Assembly (NCBI GenBank): GCA_002400495.2
Contig: NVQL02000016.1
Location: 1 to 64,000, forward strand
Direction: 5' to 3'
DNA length: 64,000 nt
From: Alphaproteobacteria bacterium
GTDB taxonomy: Bacteria; Pseudomonadota; Alphaproteobacteria; Rhizobiales; OSC116
Positions 1-11,768 of the stretch are shown here, piece by piece (within the stretch, counting starts at the first letter, position 1; each line of letters starts with the position of its first letter). The notes beneath the pieces are model-generated. The model worked only from the letters and a program-made list of their open reading frames with translations, had not been told where the DNA came from and made no database searches. A program made the position numbers and the translations under genes.

Positions 1-119
1 AAGCCGGTTTGATAATAACAGTCATGTGTTATCCTCACAGATAAAATGCCTCTCGTTGGGGAGAGGTGTCCCACCGACAGAGATATTAGAATGCCAAACC
101 AAAGTCAAGAATTTTTAAC

Positions 120-147
120 AAAAAAAAACAGCGTCATCATGACGCTG
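120..147 (-). terminator. Rho-independent terminator of outer membrane protein gene
   Basis: CAGCGTCA-TCA-TGACGCTG perfect hairpin followed on the minus strand by a T-run. Confidence 0.8.
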
Positions 148-196
148 CTTATTATTTTTAAATTTTGCTTATTTAACCAAGCCAAAACATCAAAGC

Positions 197-1165
197 CTAA
201 AACCTATACCGAATGCCTGCCCGCACTTCATGGGCAATAACATCTGCATAATCCAATGTTTCTTGATAATCGACGCCATCTCTTGTGGCGCTCTCCATGC
301 CAGATATATTGACTAGATTTACGCCAGAAGCTGCATTGATAGCCGCCCCATTGGTTTGGCCTTCATAAGTGGCACGGCCACCCAATATATTGGTGAACCG
401 ATAACCCAAATCTAAGGTAAAATTATCCGCAATATTTATCGCCACACCTGCCATAGCAGCGCCTACAAAGCTCATGCCGTTAGAAAAATTAATGCCAGCG
501 CTGGTGGTTGTGCCACCTGCCGTATAATCAATGCCAAATTGAGTGTTGGAAAGCAACAAGCCCGCGCCCAAACCTACATATGGCTGAACGGGAATACCTG
601 GAATATCAACATCATAAAAGGCTGATATAAGCGCGCCATATTGTTGGTTTTGGCCTGAATAATTTACCGATACACCACCAAGAACGGTCGCACCTGTTGA
701 TATATTATGCCGCCGATATTCACCCGCCACTTCAACCCTTAGATTATCGAATTTATAACCAGCAACGGCCGCGCCGATAATTTGTTGGCCTGATGAGGTG
801 GTGATTTGTGGGATATATTCATTAAATAAACCTGAATTGGCAATAGCAGCTTGTGAGGCCGCGCTTTCACCTGTGGCAGCAACAATGGGAACGCCTTTTG
901 TCAGTTGCCCCTCATCGGCCCAAGCATAACCGCCGTTCACGCTAAAATAAGCACCACTACAATAGCAACCAAGCCGAATCTCTTTGCGCAAATTAACGCT
1001 TGGATATAGGCTGCTTTCTTTCAAAAGACTGGCTTCATATTGAGTTTCTGGAAATATTGAGGTTTCACTCGTCATATCACTTGCTTGCGCTGATGATAAA
1101 ATTGTCAAAACCGCCAGACAAACCCCTACAGATTTGAACTTGGCTTTATTTTTACTGATAAGCAT
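197..1165 (-). CDS. Outer membrane beta-barrel protein (porin-like/OmpA-like barrel)
   Basis: ORF with signal peptide; alternating beta strands (GAYFSVNGGYAWADEG, LDLGYRF) and terminal aromatic ...AGIRYRF. Confidence 0.75.
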   Translation of the reverse strand: MLISKNKAKFKSVGVCLAVLTILSSAQASDMTSETSIFPETQYEASLLKESSLYPSVNLRKEIRLGCYCSGAYFSVNGGYAWADEGQLTKGVPIVAATGESAASQAAIANSGLFNEYIPQITTSSGQQIIGAAVAGYKFDNLRVEVAGEYRRHNISTGATVLGGVSVNYSGQNQQYGALISAFYDVDIPGIPVQPYVGLGAGLLLSNTQFGIDYTAGGTTTSAGINFSNGMSFVGAAMAGVAINIADNFTLDLGYRFTNILGGRATYEGQTNGAAINAASGVNLVNISGMESATRDGVDYQETLDYADVIAHEVRAGIRYRF

Positions 1166-1253
1166 TGGATACCTCTTTAACTATGATGCCTACTATTTAC
1201 ACTGCCTCCCTGCTCTTCTTGCAGCTTGGCTATGACAGGATTAGTAAATGAGC

Positions 1254-1261
1254 ATGGTTAA
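1254..1261 (-). promoter_or_regulatory. TTAACCAT (CtrA-like) motif upstream of outer membrane protein gene
   Basis: ATGGTTAA on + strand, about 89 bp upstream of the start at 1165. Confidence 0.4.
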
Positions 1262-1295
1262 AATAACCTTACGCTGTGCAATTTTGGAGCACAAA

Positions 1296-1325
1296 AAAAC
1301 CGCATCATTTAGATGATGCGGTTTT
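1296..1325 (-). terminator. Rho-independent terminator downstream of glmM
   Basis: AAAACCGCATCAT-TTAG-ATGATGCGGTTTT. Confidence 0.8.
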
Positions 1326-1396
1326 CATAAATATTTCGTTTTGAATTAAACGTTTTTTAACTAACAGCCTTAACCAATGTCTCTAACCAAATATCT

Positions 1397-2737
1397 CTAA
1401 CCAATGGCAGAAATAATGTCATCCACCACTTGCTCGGTCAGCCGCGCATCCGCGCCTTCAGCCATCACCCTAATTAACGGCTCTGTACCAGATTTTCTAA
1501 TCAGCACCCTACCCGTATTTTTAAGTAGAGCTTTGCCATCATCTATCGCTTGTTGTACAATCTTTGTAGCCAGCGGATCTACCTTATCGGCATCATAACG
1601 AACATTTTTTAGCACCTGTGGCACGGCTTCAAAGCGTTGGCACAAATCGCTAGCACTGATATCTCGCTCAATCATAATCGAAAGGATTTGAATCGCCGCC
1701 GTTAAGCCGTCACCTGTTGTGTTATAATCAGACATGATGATATGGCCAGATTGTTCTCCGCCCATATTGTAACCATGAGCCCGCATATGCTCCAACACAT
1801 AACGATCGCCAACATCGGTACGAATAAAATCTAAGCCAATGTCTTTGATAAAATTCTCTAGCCCTAAATTAGACATAACCGTCGCCACAATACCATCTTT
1901 ACTGAGCTTATCTTTAGCCTGTAAATTTTGGGCAATCGCCGCCATTAATTGATCGCCATCAACAATTTGACCTTTTTCATCAACCACAATAATGCGATCA
2001 GCATCGCCATCAAGTGCAATCCCAATATCGGCGTTATGCTCAAGTACGGTTTTTTGTAACAATTCTGGCGCGGTTGAACCACAGCCTTCATTAATGTTAA
2101 ACCCATCTGGTTTATTGCCAATTTCAATAACCTCTGCGCCCAGCTCCCACAAAGCCAAAGCCGCCACCTTATAGGCCGCACCATTGGCACTATCGACCAC
2201 AATTTTGAGCCCATTAAAGCTAATTTTATTACTAATCGTGCGTTTGGCAAATTCTATATAACGCGCATGAGCACTATTAATACGCCGCGCACGACCCAAC
2301 CGACGAGGTTCTACCAACCCAGCATCACTAGACCCATCCATATATTTTTCAATTAATAATTCTTTTTGATCGTCTAATTTATAGCCATCTGGTCCAAATA
2401 ACTTAAGCCCATTATCATAATAGGGGTTATGTGAAGCCGAAATCATCACGCCAACATCAGCACGTAAAGACCTTGTCAACATTGCCACCGCGGGGGTTGG
2501 GGTTGGACCCAATAAAAACACATCAATGCCAACCGAGGTAAACCCCGCCACCAAAGCATATTCAATCATATAACCCGAAATTCTGGTATCTTTGCCAATC
2601 ACCACCCGATGACGATGTGAGCCTGTGGAAAACACCTGGCCTGTGGCCATGCCAAATTTTAGTGCCATTTCAGCTGTGATTGGATGCTGATTAACCAAAC
2701 CACGCATGCCATCTGTTCCAAAATATTTACGTTTCAT
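1397..2737 (-). CDS. glmM: Phosphoglucosamine mutase
   Basis: [10 protein letters not shown], active-site [52 protein letters not shown]. Confidence 0.97.
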   Translation of the reverse strand: MKRKYFGTDGMRGLVNQHPITAEMALKFGMATGQVFSTGSHRHRVVIGKDTRISGYMIEYALVAGFTSVGIDVFLLGPTPTPAVAMLTRSLRADVGVMISASHNPYYDNGLKLFGPDGYKLDDQKELLIEKYMDGSSDAGLVEPRRLGRARRINSAHARYIEFAKRTISNKISFNGLKIVVDSANGAAYKVAALALWELGAEVIEIGNKPDGFNINEGCGSTAPELLQKTVLEHNADIGIALDGDADRIIVVDEKGQIVDGDQLMAAIAQNLQAKDKLSKDGIVATVMSNLGLENFIKDIGLDFIRTDVGDRYVLEHMRAHGYNMGGEQSGHIIMSDYNTTGDGLTAAIQILSIMIERDISASDLCQRFEAVPQVLKNVRYDADKVDPLATKIVQQAIDDGKALLKNTGRVLIRKSGTEPLIRVMAEGADARLTEQVVDDIISAIG

Positions 2738-2794
2738 TTCATCTACACCCCTCGATTATTCAAGAATTAATAAGTAACTAAAATTAATTTTTAA

Positions 2795-3874
2795 TTAATA
2801 TTTTCGAATAGAATTAATTATACTCATATGTTGCTGTGCAACCTTTATATCATGCATGCGATGAAATTGCACTGCCGTATTTTTAGCAACGCTCATCGCC
2901 GCTAACGAGCCAGCCTGTCGCTTGCCAACATCCTTTTCGCCCGCAACCACACCAATGAAAGATTTACGTGATGAGCCGACCAATAAAGCCACCCCCAGAG
3001 AATGAAACAAGCTGAGATTATCTAAAATGGTTAAACAATGAGCCACAGTTTTTCCAAACCCAATGCCAGGATCAATCACTATCTTGCTCCTGTCAAAACC
3101 CTGTTTGACTAAATTTTCAATCCGCGCTTGCAAATAATCATAAATCTCAAACAGGATATTCTCATAATGCGGGTCATTTTGCATGGTTTCTGGCGTGCCT
3201 TGGCTGTGCATTAAAATAATCGGGCACTGAGCTTTAAGCACAGCTTGCACACTGTCACCACTATCTTCGCCATATTGCGCCACATCGGCTCTGAATTCCA
3301 ACGCTGAAACATCATTAATCATATCAGCCCCGTGCGCCAACGCATAATCCATAACTTTGGCTTTGCGCGTATCGATCGAAACACATATATCCTTGGATTT
3401 AAGCATCGACAATATGGGCGCAATGCGCACAATCTCTTGCTCACAGCTCACATAGCTGGCTTTAGGGCGGGTCGATTCACCGCCGACATCTACAACCGAT
3501 AAGCCACATTTTATATGGTCATCAATTTGCCGCTCCAATTTTGCCACATCATCATGACTGCCGCCATCTGAAAAACTATCAGGCGTTAGATTTAAAATGC
3601 CCATTATATGCTGTTGCGACATATCTAGCCCGCAAATACGCGGTCTTAACGCGCCAATGGCTTCAAGCTGAGCAATAATTTCGACATCATCTGAAGCAAG
3701 CAATTCTGCCACCGACATAAAACCAATGTCATCGTCACAGCGGTTGATGATTTTTGCCATGCAAAAGCCAACGCTGCCACCTGCAATTGGCAATGCGAGT
3801 TGCGAAGCTATTGCAATCTTAGCCTCATCACCATAAATAAAGCCTGTGGGGATGATTAATTTTGAATGAGCCAC
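2795..3874 (-). CDS. folP: Dihydropteroate synthase
   Basis: IMGILNLTPDSFSDGG, VDVGGESTRP, IDPGIGFGKT. Confidence 0.95.
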   Translation of the reverse strand: MAHSKLIIPTGFIYGDEAKIAIASQLALPIAGGSVGFCMAKIINRCDDDIGFMSVAELLASDDVEIIAQLEAIGALRPRICGLDMSQQHIMGILNLTPDSFSDGGSHDDVAKLERQIDDHIKCGLSVVDVGGESTRPKASYVSCEQEIVRIAPILSMLKSKDICVSIDTRKAKVMDYALAHGADMINDVSALEFRADVAQYGEDSGDSVQAVLKAQCPIILMHSQGTPETMQNDPHYENILFEIYDYLQARIENLVKQGFDRSKIVIDPGIGFGKTVAHCLTILDNLSLFHSLGVALLVGSSRKSFIGVVAGEKDVGKRQAGSLAAMSVAKNTAVQFHRMHDIKVAQQHMSIINSIRKY

Positions 3875-3904
3875 AACAACACTTCCACTTAAAAAACCAA
3901 AACA

Positions 3905-3931
3905 AAAGGCGCCTGAAATTCAAGCGCCTTT
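3905..3931 (-). terminator. Terminator downstream of ftsH
   Basis: AAAGGCGC...GCGCCTTT hairpin; T-rich on the minus strand. Confidence 0.7.
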
Positions 3932-3954
3932 ATAATATATATCAACCAATGAAT

Positions 3955-5889
3955 TTATGCATCATTTTTTGGTTCATCATCCGTTGGTTTTACCGGGGCT
4001 TCTGGTGTTTTAGTTGTTGGCACACTTGCTGCTGTTTCTGGCACAGTCGCGGCACCAGCTTTTTCTTGCGCCACCACATTTTCGCGGCCAATATCTTCAC
4101 CGGCAATCATTTTTTTGATCTCAGCACCCGTCAAAGTTTCATATTCAAGCAAACCATTGCCCAATAGATCCAATTGATTGGCATTTTCAGTCAAAATACG
4201 TTTAGCTTCGCTATACGCTTCTTCAATAATGCGTTTCACTTCGGCATCAATTTCTTGCAAAGTCTGTTCACTAACCATACCAGAGTTAGATGATTGACCC
4301 ATGAAATTCTGCCCCGTATTGCCAGCATAATCTACCATGCCCATTTTATCCGACATGCCCCATTGTGTCACCATGCCGCGCGCTATTTTTGTCGCCTGTT
4401 GAATGTCAGACGAAGCACCTGAGGTAATTTTATCATAACCAACCAAAATTTCTTCGGCCACACGGCCAGCCATTGCCACTGCCAAATCAGCATGGAATTT
4501 TTCACGGCTATAGGAAATCGCATCACGCTCTGGCAAACGCATCACCAAACCAAGCGCCCGACCACGCGGGATGATTGTGGCTTTATGCACAGGGTCAGAT
4601 TCTGGCTTATGCATAGCCACCAAAGCATGACCAGCTTCATGAAACGCCGTTAGGCGTCTCTCATCATCACTCATCACCAATGTACGGCGCTCAGCACCCA
4701 TCATCACTTTGTCTTTGGCATCTTCAAATTCTTGGTCTGTCACCACGCGTTTACCGCGCCGCGCCGCCAAAAGCGCCGCTTCATTACAAAGATTGGCTAA
4801 ATCGGCACCAGAAAAACCAGGTGTGCCGCGTGCAATATGCCGCGCATTAACATCATTACCTGCTTTGACTTTTTTCAAATGCACTTTCAAAATTTGCTCA
4901 CGGCCAATAATGTCTGGGTTTGCCACTTCAATCTGTCTGTCGAACCGACCAGGACGCAACAGAGCTGGATCCAATACATCAGGTCTATTGGTAGCAGCGA
5001 TGATAATCACCCCTTCATTATCCGAAAAACCATCCATTTCAACCAATAATTGATTAAGCGTTTGCTCACGCTCATCATTACCACCGCCCATGCCAGATCC
5101 ACGATGCCGACCCACTGCGTCAATCTCATCGATAAACACAATACACGGGGCATTCTTCTTAGCTTGTTCAAACATATCGCGCACGCGGCTTGCGCCGACG
5201 CCGACAAACATTTCAACAAAATCTGAACCTGAAATAGAGAAAAACGGCACATTAGCTTCGCCTGCAATGGCACGCGCCAACAAGGTTTTACCTGTACCTG
5301 GAGGGCCCACCAACAACGCACCGCGTGGAATGTGACCACCCAAAACGGTATATTTTGCTGGGTTCTTTAAAAAATCAACAATTTCACTTAAATCTTCTTT
5401 GGCTTCATCAATACCCGCCACATCTTCAAATGTAACCGTGCCACTGCCTTCGGTTAGCAATTTGGCTTTGCTTTTGCCAAAGCCCATGGCTTTACCGCCG
5501 CCGCCGCCGCCCATATTGCGCATAAAGAATATCCACACACCAACCAATAACAACATTGGGAACCAACTGATGAATACATTCATCAATGTGCTGTCTTCGG
5601 CATGTTGCACTTTCACATCCACACCTTTTTCAGTCAGAGTTTGCAACAATAGCGGGTCATTCAGCGGAATGGCTGCAGTAAAATCACCGCCATTTGCGCG
5701 TCTACCGCTCAATTGACCGTTATTAATAACCACGGATTGCACACCGCCAGAGCTGACATCAGACAGCAATTGCGAATAGCTCACCTCGTTGCCACTAGAA
5801 CGACTACCAGAAAGACCCACCATATTAAATACGGCAATTAACAACACGAGGATGATGCCCCATAGAGCAAGATTACGAAAATTATTCAC
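3955..5889 (-). CDS. ftsH: ATP-dependent zinc metalloprotease FtsH
   Basis: N-terminal TM segments, AAA+ [16 protein letters not shown] zinc site. Confidence 0.98.
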   Translation of the reverse strand: MNNFRNLALWGIILVLLIAVFNMVGLSGSRSSGNEVSYSQLLSDVSSGGVQSVVINNGQLSGRRANGGDFTAAIPLNDPLLLQTLTEKGVDVKVQHAEDSTLMNVFISWFPMLLLVGVWIFFMRNMGGGGGGKAMGFGKSKAKLLTEGSGTVTFEDVAGIDEAKEDLSEIVDFLKNPAKYTVLGGHIPRGALLVGPPGTGKTLLARAIAGEANVPFFSISGSDFVEMFVGVGASRVRDMFEQAKKNAPCIVFIDEIDAVGRHRGSGMGGGNDEREQTLNQLLVEMDGFSDNEGVIIIAATNRPDVLDPALLRPGRFDRQIEVANPDIIGREQILKVHLKKVKAGNDVNARHIARGTPGFSGADLANLCNEAALLAARRGKRVVTDQEFEDAKDKVMMGAERRTLVMSDDERRLTAFHEAGHALVAMHKPESDPVHKATIIPRGRALGLVMRLPERDAISYSREKFHADLAVAMAGRVAEEILVGYDKITSGASSDIQQATKIARGMVTQWGMSDKMGMVDYAGNTGQNFMGQSSNSGMVSEQTLQEIDAEVKRIIEEAYSEAKRILTENANQLDLLGNGLLEYETLTGAEIKKMIAGEDIGRENVVAQEKAGAATVPETAASVPTTKTPEAPVKPTDDEPKNDA

Positions 5890-6068
5890 ATGAATTCCTT
5901 AATTTCTTCGATTCATAAAATATCTATTGTTTAAATAGGCCTTCATTGCGTAAATTCCAAGTTAAAAACACAAAAAAACTCAAAAAACACGGCCTTTTCA
6001 TAGCTTTGGACATATGAGCATATAATTTTTGCAATGTGAACCCATGTTTTGGCTCATTCACTTTATTG

Positions 6069-7295
6069 TTAACGCCGAATTTTAAGCTCTAGATCTATAT
6101 CCGATATTTCTACCTTGCCATCGGCCACTATAATGCCAATGGATTGCAAAATCACTTTCGGGCATAATTTAAGTGATTTATGCCTTTCCAGCAACGGATC
6201 ACTATATTCAGGCAGCATAGATAGGCTCTGTAATTGAACTGACTTTTGTGACAAATTAACCGCGCCAAAACGCTTGTGCCACTTGTCATCAAAACCTTGT
6301 CTATCTTCATAACCAAACCACAGGCTTTGTTGCTTTTTCACCACCAAACAATGCCCCAAACAAAACTGCCGCCCCTCACCTGCAATTTGCTGCCATAAAT
6401 ACTCGATTTTTTGCCAGCGCGGCGGATTGTCTTGCCCGCCAATTGTCCAAATCAATCTGGCCAACAAGCGCAATTGCAGCTCTTCGGGCAATGCCGCGAA
6501 ATCACTTATCCTTACATGCGCAATTCCCAAAGGCAAAAAATCGACTTTCGCCTGCCAAAATTCCTCTAAATAAAATTCCAACGCGTCATCTGCTCGCGCC
6601 AAACGGCTGGCTGATTGCGCTACATTCTCATTCTCCAACACTTCATTTTCACTTAGAAACTTACGAATTTGCACCCGCTCAAACTTTTCATTCAGATTGG
6701 AAACATCATCAAACCAAGCTTGCTCACATTGCCGTAAATACTCGCGCAAATCAGCACGTTTAAGGCTTAAAAATGGGCGAATAATTTCAATCAATTGCCC
6801 ATTAACATTACGTTGCATAATCTGCGCAATTGAACCAAGGCCACTTAAACCAGCGCCGCGTTTTAAGCGCATTAAAAAAGTTTCAGCATTGTCTTCTAAA
6901 TTATGCCCCACAAATAGCTTTTCTATATGTTGTGCAGTACAAAATTCGCCCATCAATTGATAACGCGCATCACGTGCCTTTTGCTGCACGCCACTGCTTG
7001 GCATCTGCTCAAATTTCCACTCCAAAATATGATGCTCAACACCCAATTTTTGGCACCACTTCGCCACTTGCGCAGCTTCTACCGCCGCGTCAGCACGCAA
7101 TTTATGATCAACCGTTAAGGCAACCAGCGTAACCGATAAATCTAATTTTTGAATATAATGATGCATTGCCAACAACAAAGCCATGCTATCCCCGCCACCC
7201 GAAACTGCAACCGCAATCATTTCGTCATCGGAACGGATAAAGCCAGTGAGACTATCATGGATTTTTTGATCAGCGGCAATAAGGGGCAAAGTCAT
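6069..7295 (-). CDS. tilS: tRNA(Ile)-lysidine synthase
   Basis: SGGGDSMAL PP-loop, GHNLEDNAETFLMRLKRGAGLSGL. Confidence 0.95.
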   Translation of the reverse strand: MTLPLIAADQKIHDSLTGFIRSDDEMIAVAVSGGGDSMALLLAMHHYIQKLDLSVTLVALTVDHKLRADAAVEAAQVAKWCQKLGVEHHILEWKFEQMPSSGVQQKARDARYQLMGEFCTAQHIEKLFVGHNLEDNAETFLMRLKRGAGLSGLGSIAQIMQRNVNGQLIEIIRPFLSLKRADLREYLRQCEQAWFDDVSNLNEKFERVQIRKFLSENEVLENENVAQSASRLARADDALEFYLEEFWQAKVDFLPLGIAHVRISDFAALPEELQLRLLARLIWTIGGQDNPPRWQKIEYLWQQIAGEGRQFCLGHCLVVKKQQSLWFGYEDRQGFDDKWHKRFGAVNLSQKSVQLQSLSMLPEYSDPLLERHKSLKLCPKVILQSIGIIVADGKVEISDIDLELKIRR

Positions 7296-7320
7296 ACTGA
7301 CTTATAACCTCATAAAGGCT

Positions 7321-8292
7321 TTACAAGCAAGCATGCTCTTTTTGCTTGGCTTGCGCCATGCTGGACAATTGCGGGTGCGATTCAGAATAACGCCGATCGA
7401 CCTCATAATAAGCCGCACAAGCATCAGATTTATTGCCAAGTAATAACAGGCTGGCCGCTAATTTATATAGGTTATCGGGCGCTTTAGCGCCTTTTTTATT
7501 GCTGCGATAACCTTGGTAGAAAACCCGTGCTGCCGCATTGTAATTTTTGCGTTTATAATAGCTTTCGCCCAACCAAAAATAAGCGTTAGAAATTAAAGTC
7601 GATTGACGATAATATTGAATGAATTGATTAAATTTACGCTCTGACAACATATAATAAGCATCATCATAATAACCTTTAGCCTCGTTAAACGCCATAACAT
7701 CTGGCGCTTGACTGCCCAAACGGCCTGCAAGGCTGCCAGCAGCATTCAGCTCATTCGAAGCCTCTTCAGGCAACGCGGTCGCAGCATAAGCTTGTGGTTC
7801 AGGTTTTTCTAACGGCGGTTGGCTGCGCAACGCTTCGGGCACAGTGTTTAATTCTTCTGGGCCATCAGGCAATGGGACAGCCTGTGCCATTTTTTGCTCT
7901 TGCTGAACCATAGGCAGCGGCTTAGCTGCTGGTGTCCCAGCTACAAGTGGTGAAGCAGCAGAATAAGGGTCTTCAAGCGGGCGCTGCAAAACTTGGCCAT
8001 CTGCCAATGGTTGCTGGCTAAAATCTTGGCTCAATTTGTTTTCATATTGCACCAAACGATTGCGCAGAGTGTTCAACTCAAGCTCAAGCGCCTCAATGCG
8101 GCTCAGCGCATCGACATCCTGCGTGGCAATTTGTTTCACATCGCTTTGCATGGTTTCGATATTTATGTGCATTTTCAGCACGCTTTGAGAATCGAAAGCC
8201 AATGCAATATGCGGCATAGCCACATAAGCCGCAATAATCACGACAAAAGCAGCCTTAGATAATTTACAATATGGCTTTAACAAAGATAACAT
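7321..8292 (-). CDS. cpoB: Tol-Pal system protein YbgF/CpoB
   Basis: Signal peptide, coiled coil, C-terminal TPR (AYFWLGESYYKRKNYNAAARVF); next to pal/tolB. Confidence 0.88.
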   Translation of the reverse strand: MLSLLKPYCKLSKAAFVVIIAAYVAMPHIALAFDSQSVLKMHINIETMQSDVKQIATQDVDALSRIEALELELNTLRNRLVQYENKLSQDFSQQPLADGQVLQRPLEDPYSAASPLVAGTPAAKPLPMVQQEQKMAQAVPLPDGPEELNTVPEALRSQPPLEKPEPQAYAATALPEEASNELNAAGSLAGRLGSQAPDVMAFNEAKGYYDDAYYMLSERKFNQFIQYYRQSTLISNAYFWLGESYYKRKNYNAAARVFYQGYRSNKKGAKAPDNLYKLAASLLLLGNKSDACAAYYEVDRRYSESHPQLSSMAQAKQKEHACL

Positions 8293-8401
8293 TTTTCACT
8301 CGAAATAATTCAGCCTGTAAAATCCAATAGATTTGGGGCAGAAATAGGGCAGATGTTTAACTGACCCATTTTCGCCCCATAATGTGCTAATTATACAACA
8401 C

Positions 8402-8887
8402 CTATTTGCTGACCACCGAGGTCACTGCACGTCTATTCTGGCTCCAACACGAGATATTATCACATAGTGAAATCGGCCGTTCTTTGCCATAAGACAAAGT
8501 GCCGATTGTGCCTGTAAAGCCTATAGATGTCATGTATTTTTTAATGCTTGCGGCACGTCTTGCGCCCAATGCAATATTATATTGACGTGTGCCGCGCTCA
8601 TCGGCATGGCCTTCAATTTGAATGGCAGTGACATTATATTGCACCAACCACGCATATTGTTTTCGCAACAACGCTTTACCGGACTCGTTCACCTCGGTTT
8701 GGTTGGTTTCAAACAACACGCTATCGCCGATAACTTGTTGGAATTCGGCAAGCGTACCAGGTTGGGCATTAATGCCATTGCCCACAACACCCGCCGCATC
8801 TTGGCCTAACTCACCTTTTGTGGCACAAGCTGCAAGACCCAACGCCATGCCTGCAATCATTAAATATTTTGCTAAATTCAATCTCAT
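8402..8887 (-). CDS. pal: Peptidoglycan-associated lipoprotein Pal
   Basis: Lipobox LGLAACATKG; OmpA domain EGHADERGTRQYNIALGARRAASIKKYM; start chosen at MRLNLAKYL. Confidence 0.95.
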   Translation of the reverse strand: MRLNLAKYLMIAGMALGLAACATKGELGQDAAGVVGNGINAQPGTLAEFQQVIGDSVLFETNQTEVNESGKALLRKQYAWLVQYNVTAIQIEGHADERGTRQYNIALGARRAASIKKYMTSIGFTGTIGTLSYGKERPISLCDNISCWSQNRRAVTSVVSK

Positions 8888-8979
8888 GTTTTTCTCCAAC
8901 TTTTCGATTCTTACATTCTTATAACATATTTTATTACTATTTCTTTGGCTTAATAATGCGGGCAAATTTGCCTTTTAAA

Positions 8980-10296
8980 TCATTGCCCCAAAGGCGACCA
9001 TGCTGGGTCACTCGCAAACCCATTAATTTTTAACTGTCTTTCATTACGCCCCGTAATGTCCACACTCCAAATAGACGGGCCACCGTTAGCACCGCGAGTT
9101 TCGCGGAAAAACATCAACACTCGACCATTGGGCGACCATGTCGGGCCTTCATTATGATAGCCACCCGCTAAAATACGTTCACCACTGCCATCAACTTTCA
9201 TCACCCCAATTAAAAATTGCCCGCCAACCAATTTGGTAAAAGCAATTAAATCACCACGTGGCGACCAAACAGGGGTCGAATAAGAACCACCACCAAAACT
9301 CACCCGCCTGACATTGCTGCCATCAGTATTCATAATATAAAGCAGCTGTTTACCATCGCGGTCAGATTCAAACACAATCGCACGGCCATCGGGCGAAAAG
9401 GATGCCGAAGTGTCAAGCGCCGAGCCCTTGGTTAATTGTTGCATGTTTTTATTGCGTAAATCCATCAGATATAGATTGGCATTGGCACCATTTTGCAGGC
9501 TCATCACCACCTTATTGCCATCGGGCGAAAAGCGCGGCGCAAAGCTCATACCTGGGAAATTACCGACCAATTCACGCTGGCCTGTATCAACATTAATCAA
9601 CATCACACGCGGCTGACCACTGGCATAAGAAATATAAGTCACTTCTTGGCGTTTTGGGCTAAACCGCGGCGAAAGAACAATGTCATTGCCAGCCGTTAAA
9701 AATTTATTGTTAAAGCCATCCTGATCCATAACCGCCAAGCGTTTAACCCGCCTGTCTTTTGGCCCTGTTTCAGATATGTAGGCAATACGGCTGTCAAAAT
9801 AACCTTTTTCGCCCGTCAGCCGCTCATAAATGGTATCTGATATTTGATGCGCCAATTTGCGCCAATTGCGCGGCTGCGCCGAATATTGCAAGCCAACAAT
9901 CTGCTGTTCAGATAACACATCCCACAAGCGCAATTCGGCAGCAATATTGCCGTTAGATTGCATCACAATGCGGCCTGTTACCAAGGCTTTAGCACCTGTT
10001 GGCCGCCAATTGGCAAAATTAGGCTTTTGATTGGCAGGTCGGCTGGTTTCTAAAAATATATTTTGGTTAAGCGGTGCAAATAGGCCACTATTGCGCAAGT
10101 CATTAATGACAATGGCCGCTACATTTTGCCCCAACCCAGCTTCTTTGCCATTATTGCCTGAAAAATTCTCAATCGCCAACACCAACGGGTCGACATTGCC
10201 CTGATCAATCTTCACTTCAACCAGTGCCGCAGCAGCTGTGGCCATGCTCACAATAAAGGCACATAAAACCAACAATTTGCTTATACTTCTAATCAT
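8980..10296 (-). CDS. tolB: Tol-Pal system beta-propeller protein TolB
   Basis: WD-like repeats [35 protein letters not shown]; tol synteny. Confidence 0.96.
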   Translation of the reverse strand: MIRSISKLLVLCAFIVSMATAAAALVEVKIDQGNVDPLVLAIENFSGNNGKEAGLGQNVAAIVINDLRNSGLFAPLNQNIFLETSRPANQKPNFANWRPTGAKALVTGRIVMQSNGNIAAELRLWDVLSEQQIVGLQYSAQPRNWRKLAHQISDTIYERLTGEKGYFDSRIAYISETGPKDRRVKRLAVMDQDGFNNKFLTAGNDIVLSPRFSPKRQEVTYISYASGQPRVMLINVDTGQRELVGNFPGMSFAPRFSPDGNKVVMSLQNGANANLYLMDLRNKNMQQLTKGSALDTSASFSPDGRAIVFESDRDGKQLLYIMNTDGSNVRRVSFGGGSYSTPVWSPRGDLIAFTKLVGGQFLIGVMKVDGSGERILAGGYHNEGPTWSPNGRVLMFFRETRGANGGPSIWSVDITGRNERQLKINGFASDPAWSPLGQ

Positions 10297-10372
10297 AATA
10301 TACCTATTAATTTTCGCGCCACTATCTAACTATTCATCTATATAAGCTTAATTTGCTCAAAATATGGCACGT

Positions 10373-11284
10373 CTATCCATCAAACATGCTTCGCGGGTCA
10401 AATTCCATAGTAAATTCGCTCCACACTTCAAATTTTTCAGGCGGCAACATATCGTAAGGGCCGCATTCTATAATCGCCCGCACCGCGCTTTCGGCCATCA
10501 CTTGGAATGACGGATGTGATGAACGATTGAGCACCTGCGGTGTGCCAAGCACTTCGGCAAATTGGTTGAGTTTAAAGCCAACTTTAACCACCACACTGCC
10601 CGCATCTTGCGCCCCAGCAGGAATAGACCAACATTGTGCCATACGGTTTTTCACCGCATTAAATTCAAATTGACTTAATGACGCCACTTCAACATCTTCG
10701 AGCAAATCACCATCTAAGCTACCCGATTCAACATCGCCAAAATCAAGCTCAATTTCTTCCAAAGGCTTTTCTTCCAACTTATCCAACAAAGCCGCAATTT
10801 TGCTATCATCCAATGGTTCTGGCTCAGGCTTTTTCTCAGCTTTTGGCAGCTCTTTGGGTGCAGGTTTAGGCAATGCGGGGCGCTTGGCAGGCTTTGGCGC
10901 TGTGGCCACATTGATAAAAGTTTCTTCTGGTTTTTGCGATTCAGGATCACTAACGTCTTCGAACAATTTTTCAATCGAAGTAGATGGCGCAACTTTTGGT
11001 TTATCTTTAGGCGTTGGGGTCGGCTTTGGCTTATCAAGCTTTGGTTTCGGCTTAGGTACAGGTTTTTCGACAATTTTTTCGATCGGCTGTTTGGCCGCCA
11101 ACTTGGTGGTTAGGTCTTCAGTTTTTTTTGTACCAACCTGCTCAATCGGGGCGATCGAAACAATCTCCACCTCGACAGGCGCAACATTATCCAGCTCGAG
11201 CGGTGTCCCAGCGCCAAAGCTAAATATAGCCGCCACAATAATTGTGCCATGCAAAACTGATGTTATGATCCAACCAAATTTCAT
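10373..11284 (-). CDS. tolA: TolA-like periplasmic energy-transducing protein
   Basis: N-terminal TM, Pro/Lys-rich linker, C-terminal TolA/TonB-like domain; between tolR and tolB. Confidence 0.88.
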   Translation of the reverse strand: MKFGWIITSVLHGTIIVAAIFSFGAGTPLELDNVAPVEVEIVSIAPIEQVGTKKTEDLTTKLAAKQPIEKIVEKPVPKPKPKLDKPKPTPTPKDKPKVAPSTSIEKLFEDVSDPESQKPEETFINVATAPKPAKRPALPKPAPKELPKAEKKPEPEPLDDSKIAALLDKLEEKPLEEIELDFGDVESGSLDGDLLEDVEVASLSQFEFNAVKNRMAQCWSIPAGAQDAGSVVVKVGFKLNQFAEVLGTPQVLNRSSHPSFQVMAESAVRAIIECGPYDMLPPEKFEVWSEFTMEFDPRSMFDG

Positions 11285-11308
11285 CTATATGCCTAAATTT
11301 ACCAATCT

Positions 11309-11767
11309 CTAATTTGCATTTGTTTCACTTGTCGAGACCAAGCCAATGCTCTTAAACCCAGCACTGTTAATATGCCCAATCACCCGCATAAATTCGCCAT
11401 ATGATACATTCTGATCACCGCGCACAAAGATTTTTTGTTTAAACCCATTTTCTGACAAAGCGGTTAATTTAACCACCAAATCATCAAATTCAACTTCGGC
11501 ATCTTGAATGAATATTTTGCCATCAACATCAATCGTCACCGACAATGGCTCTTTATCCGATTCAAGCGCTGCGGCCTGTGTTTCAGGCAGTTCAATCGGC
11601 ACACCAGCGGTAAGTAATGGAGCTGACACCATAAAGATAATCAACAATACCAACATCACATCAACCATTGGCGTCATGTTAATTTCGGCAATCGGTGAAT
11701 GGCGGTTACGGCTTCTGCGTTGCCTTTTGGGGCTGTTATAATGGCCGTTTCCAGCAGTCATACCCAT
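11309..11767 (-). CDS. tolR: Biopolymer transport protein TolR
   Basis: INMTPMVDVMLVLLIIFMV signature; start chosen to avoid overlap with tolQ. Confidence 0.95.
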   Translation of the reverse strand: MGMTAGNGHYNSPKRQRRSRNRHSPIAEINMTPMVDVMLVLLIIFMVSAPLLTAGVPIELPETQAAALESDKEPLSVTIDVDGKIFIQDAEVEFDDLVVKLTALSENGFKQKIFVRGDQNVSYGEFMRVIGHINSAGFKSIGLVSTSETNAN

Positions 11768-11768
11768 A

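Noticed and set aside
2784-2798. TTAA-N7-TTAA match (TTAATTTTTAATTAA)
   Set aside because: Pure A/T tract overlapping the folP stop; probably compositional and not a CtrA site
3600-3874. N-terminal extension of FolP as a novel fusion
   Set aside because: Alphaproteobacterial FolP proteins commonly carry an N-terminal extension before the MGILNxTPDSFSDGG motif
10800-11312. 170-aa + strand Gly/Ser-rich ORF
   Set aside because: Antisense to the Pro/Lys-rich linker of tolA, whose codons read as Gly/Phe/Ser on the opposite strand
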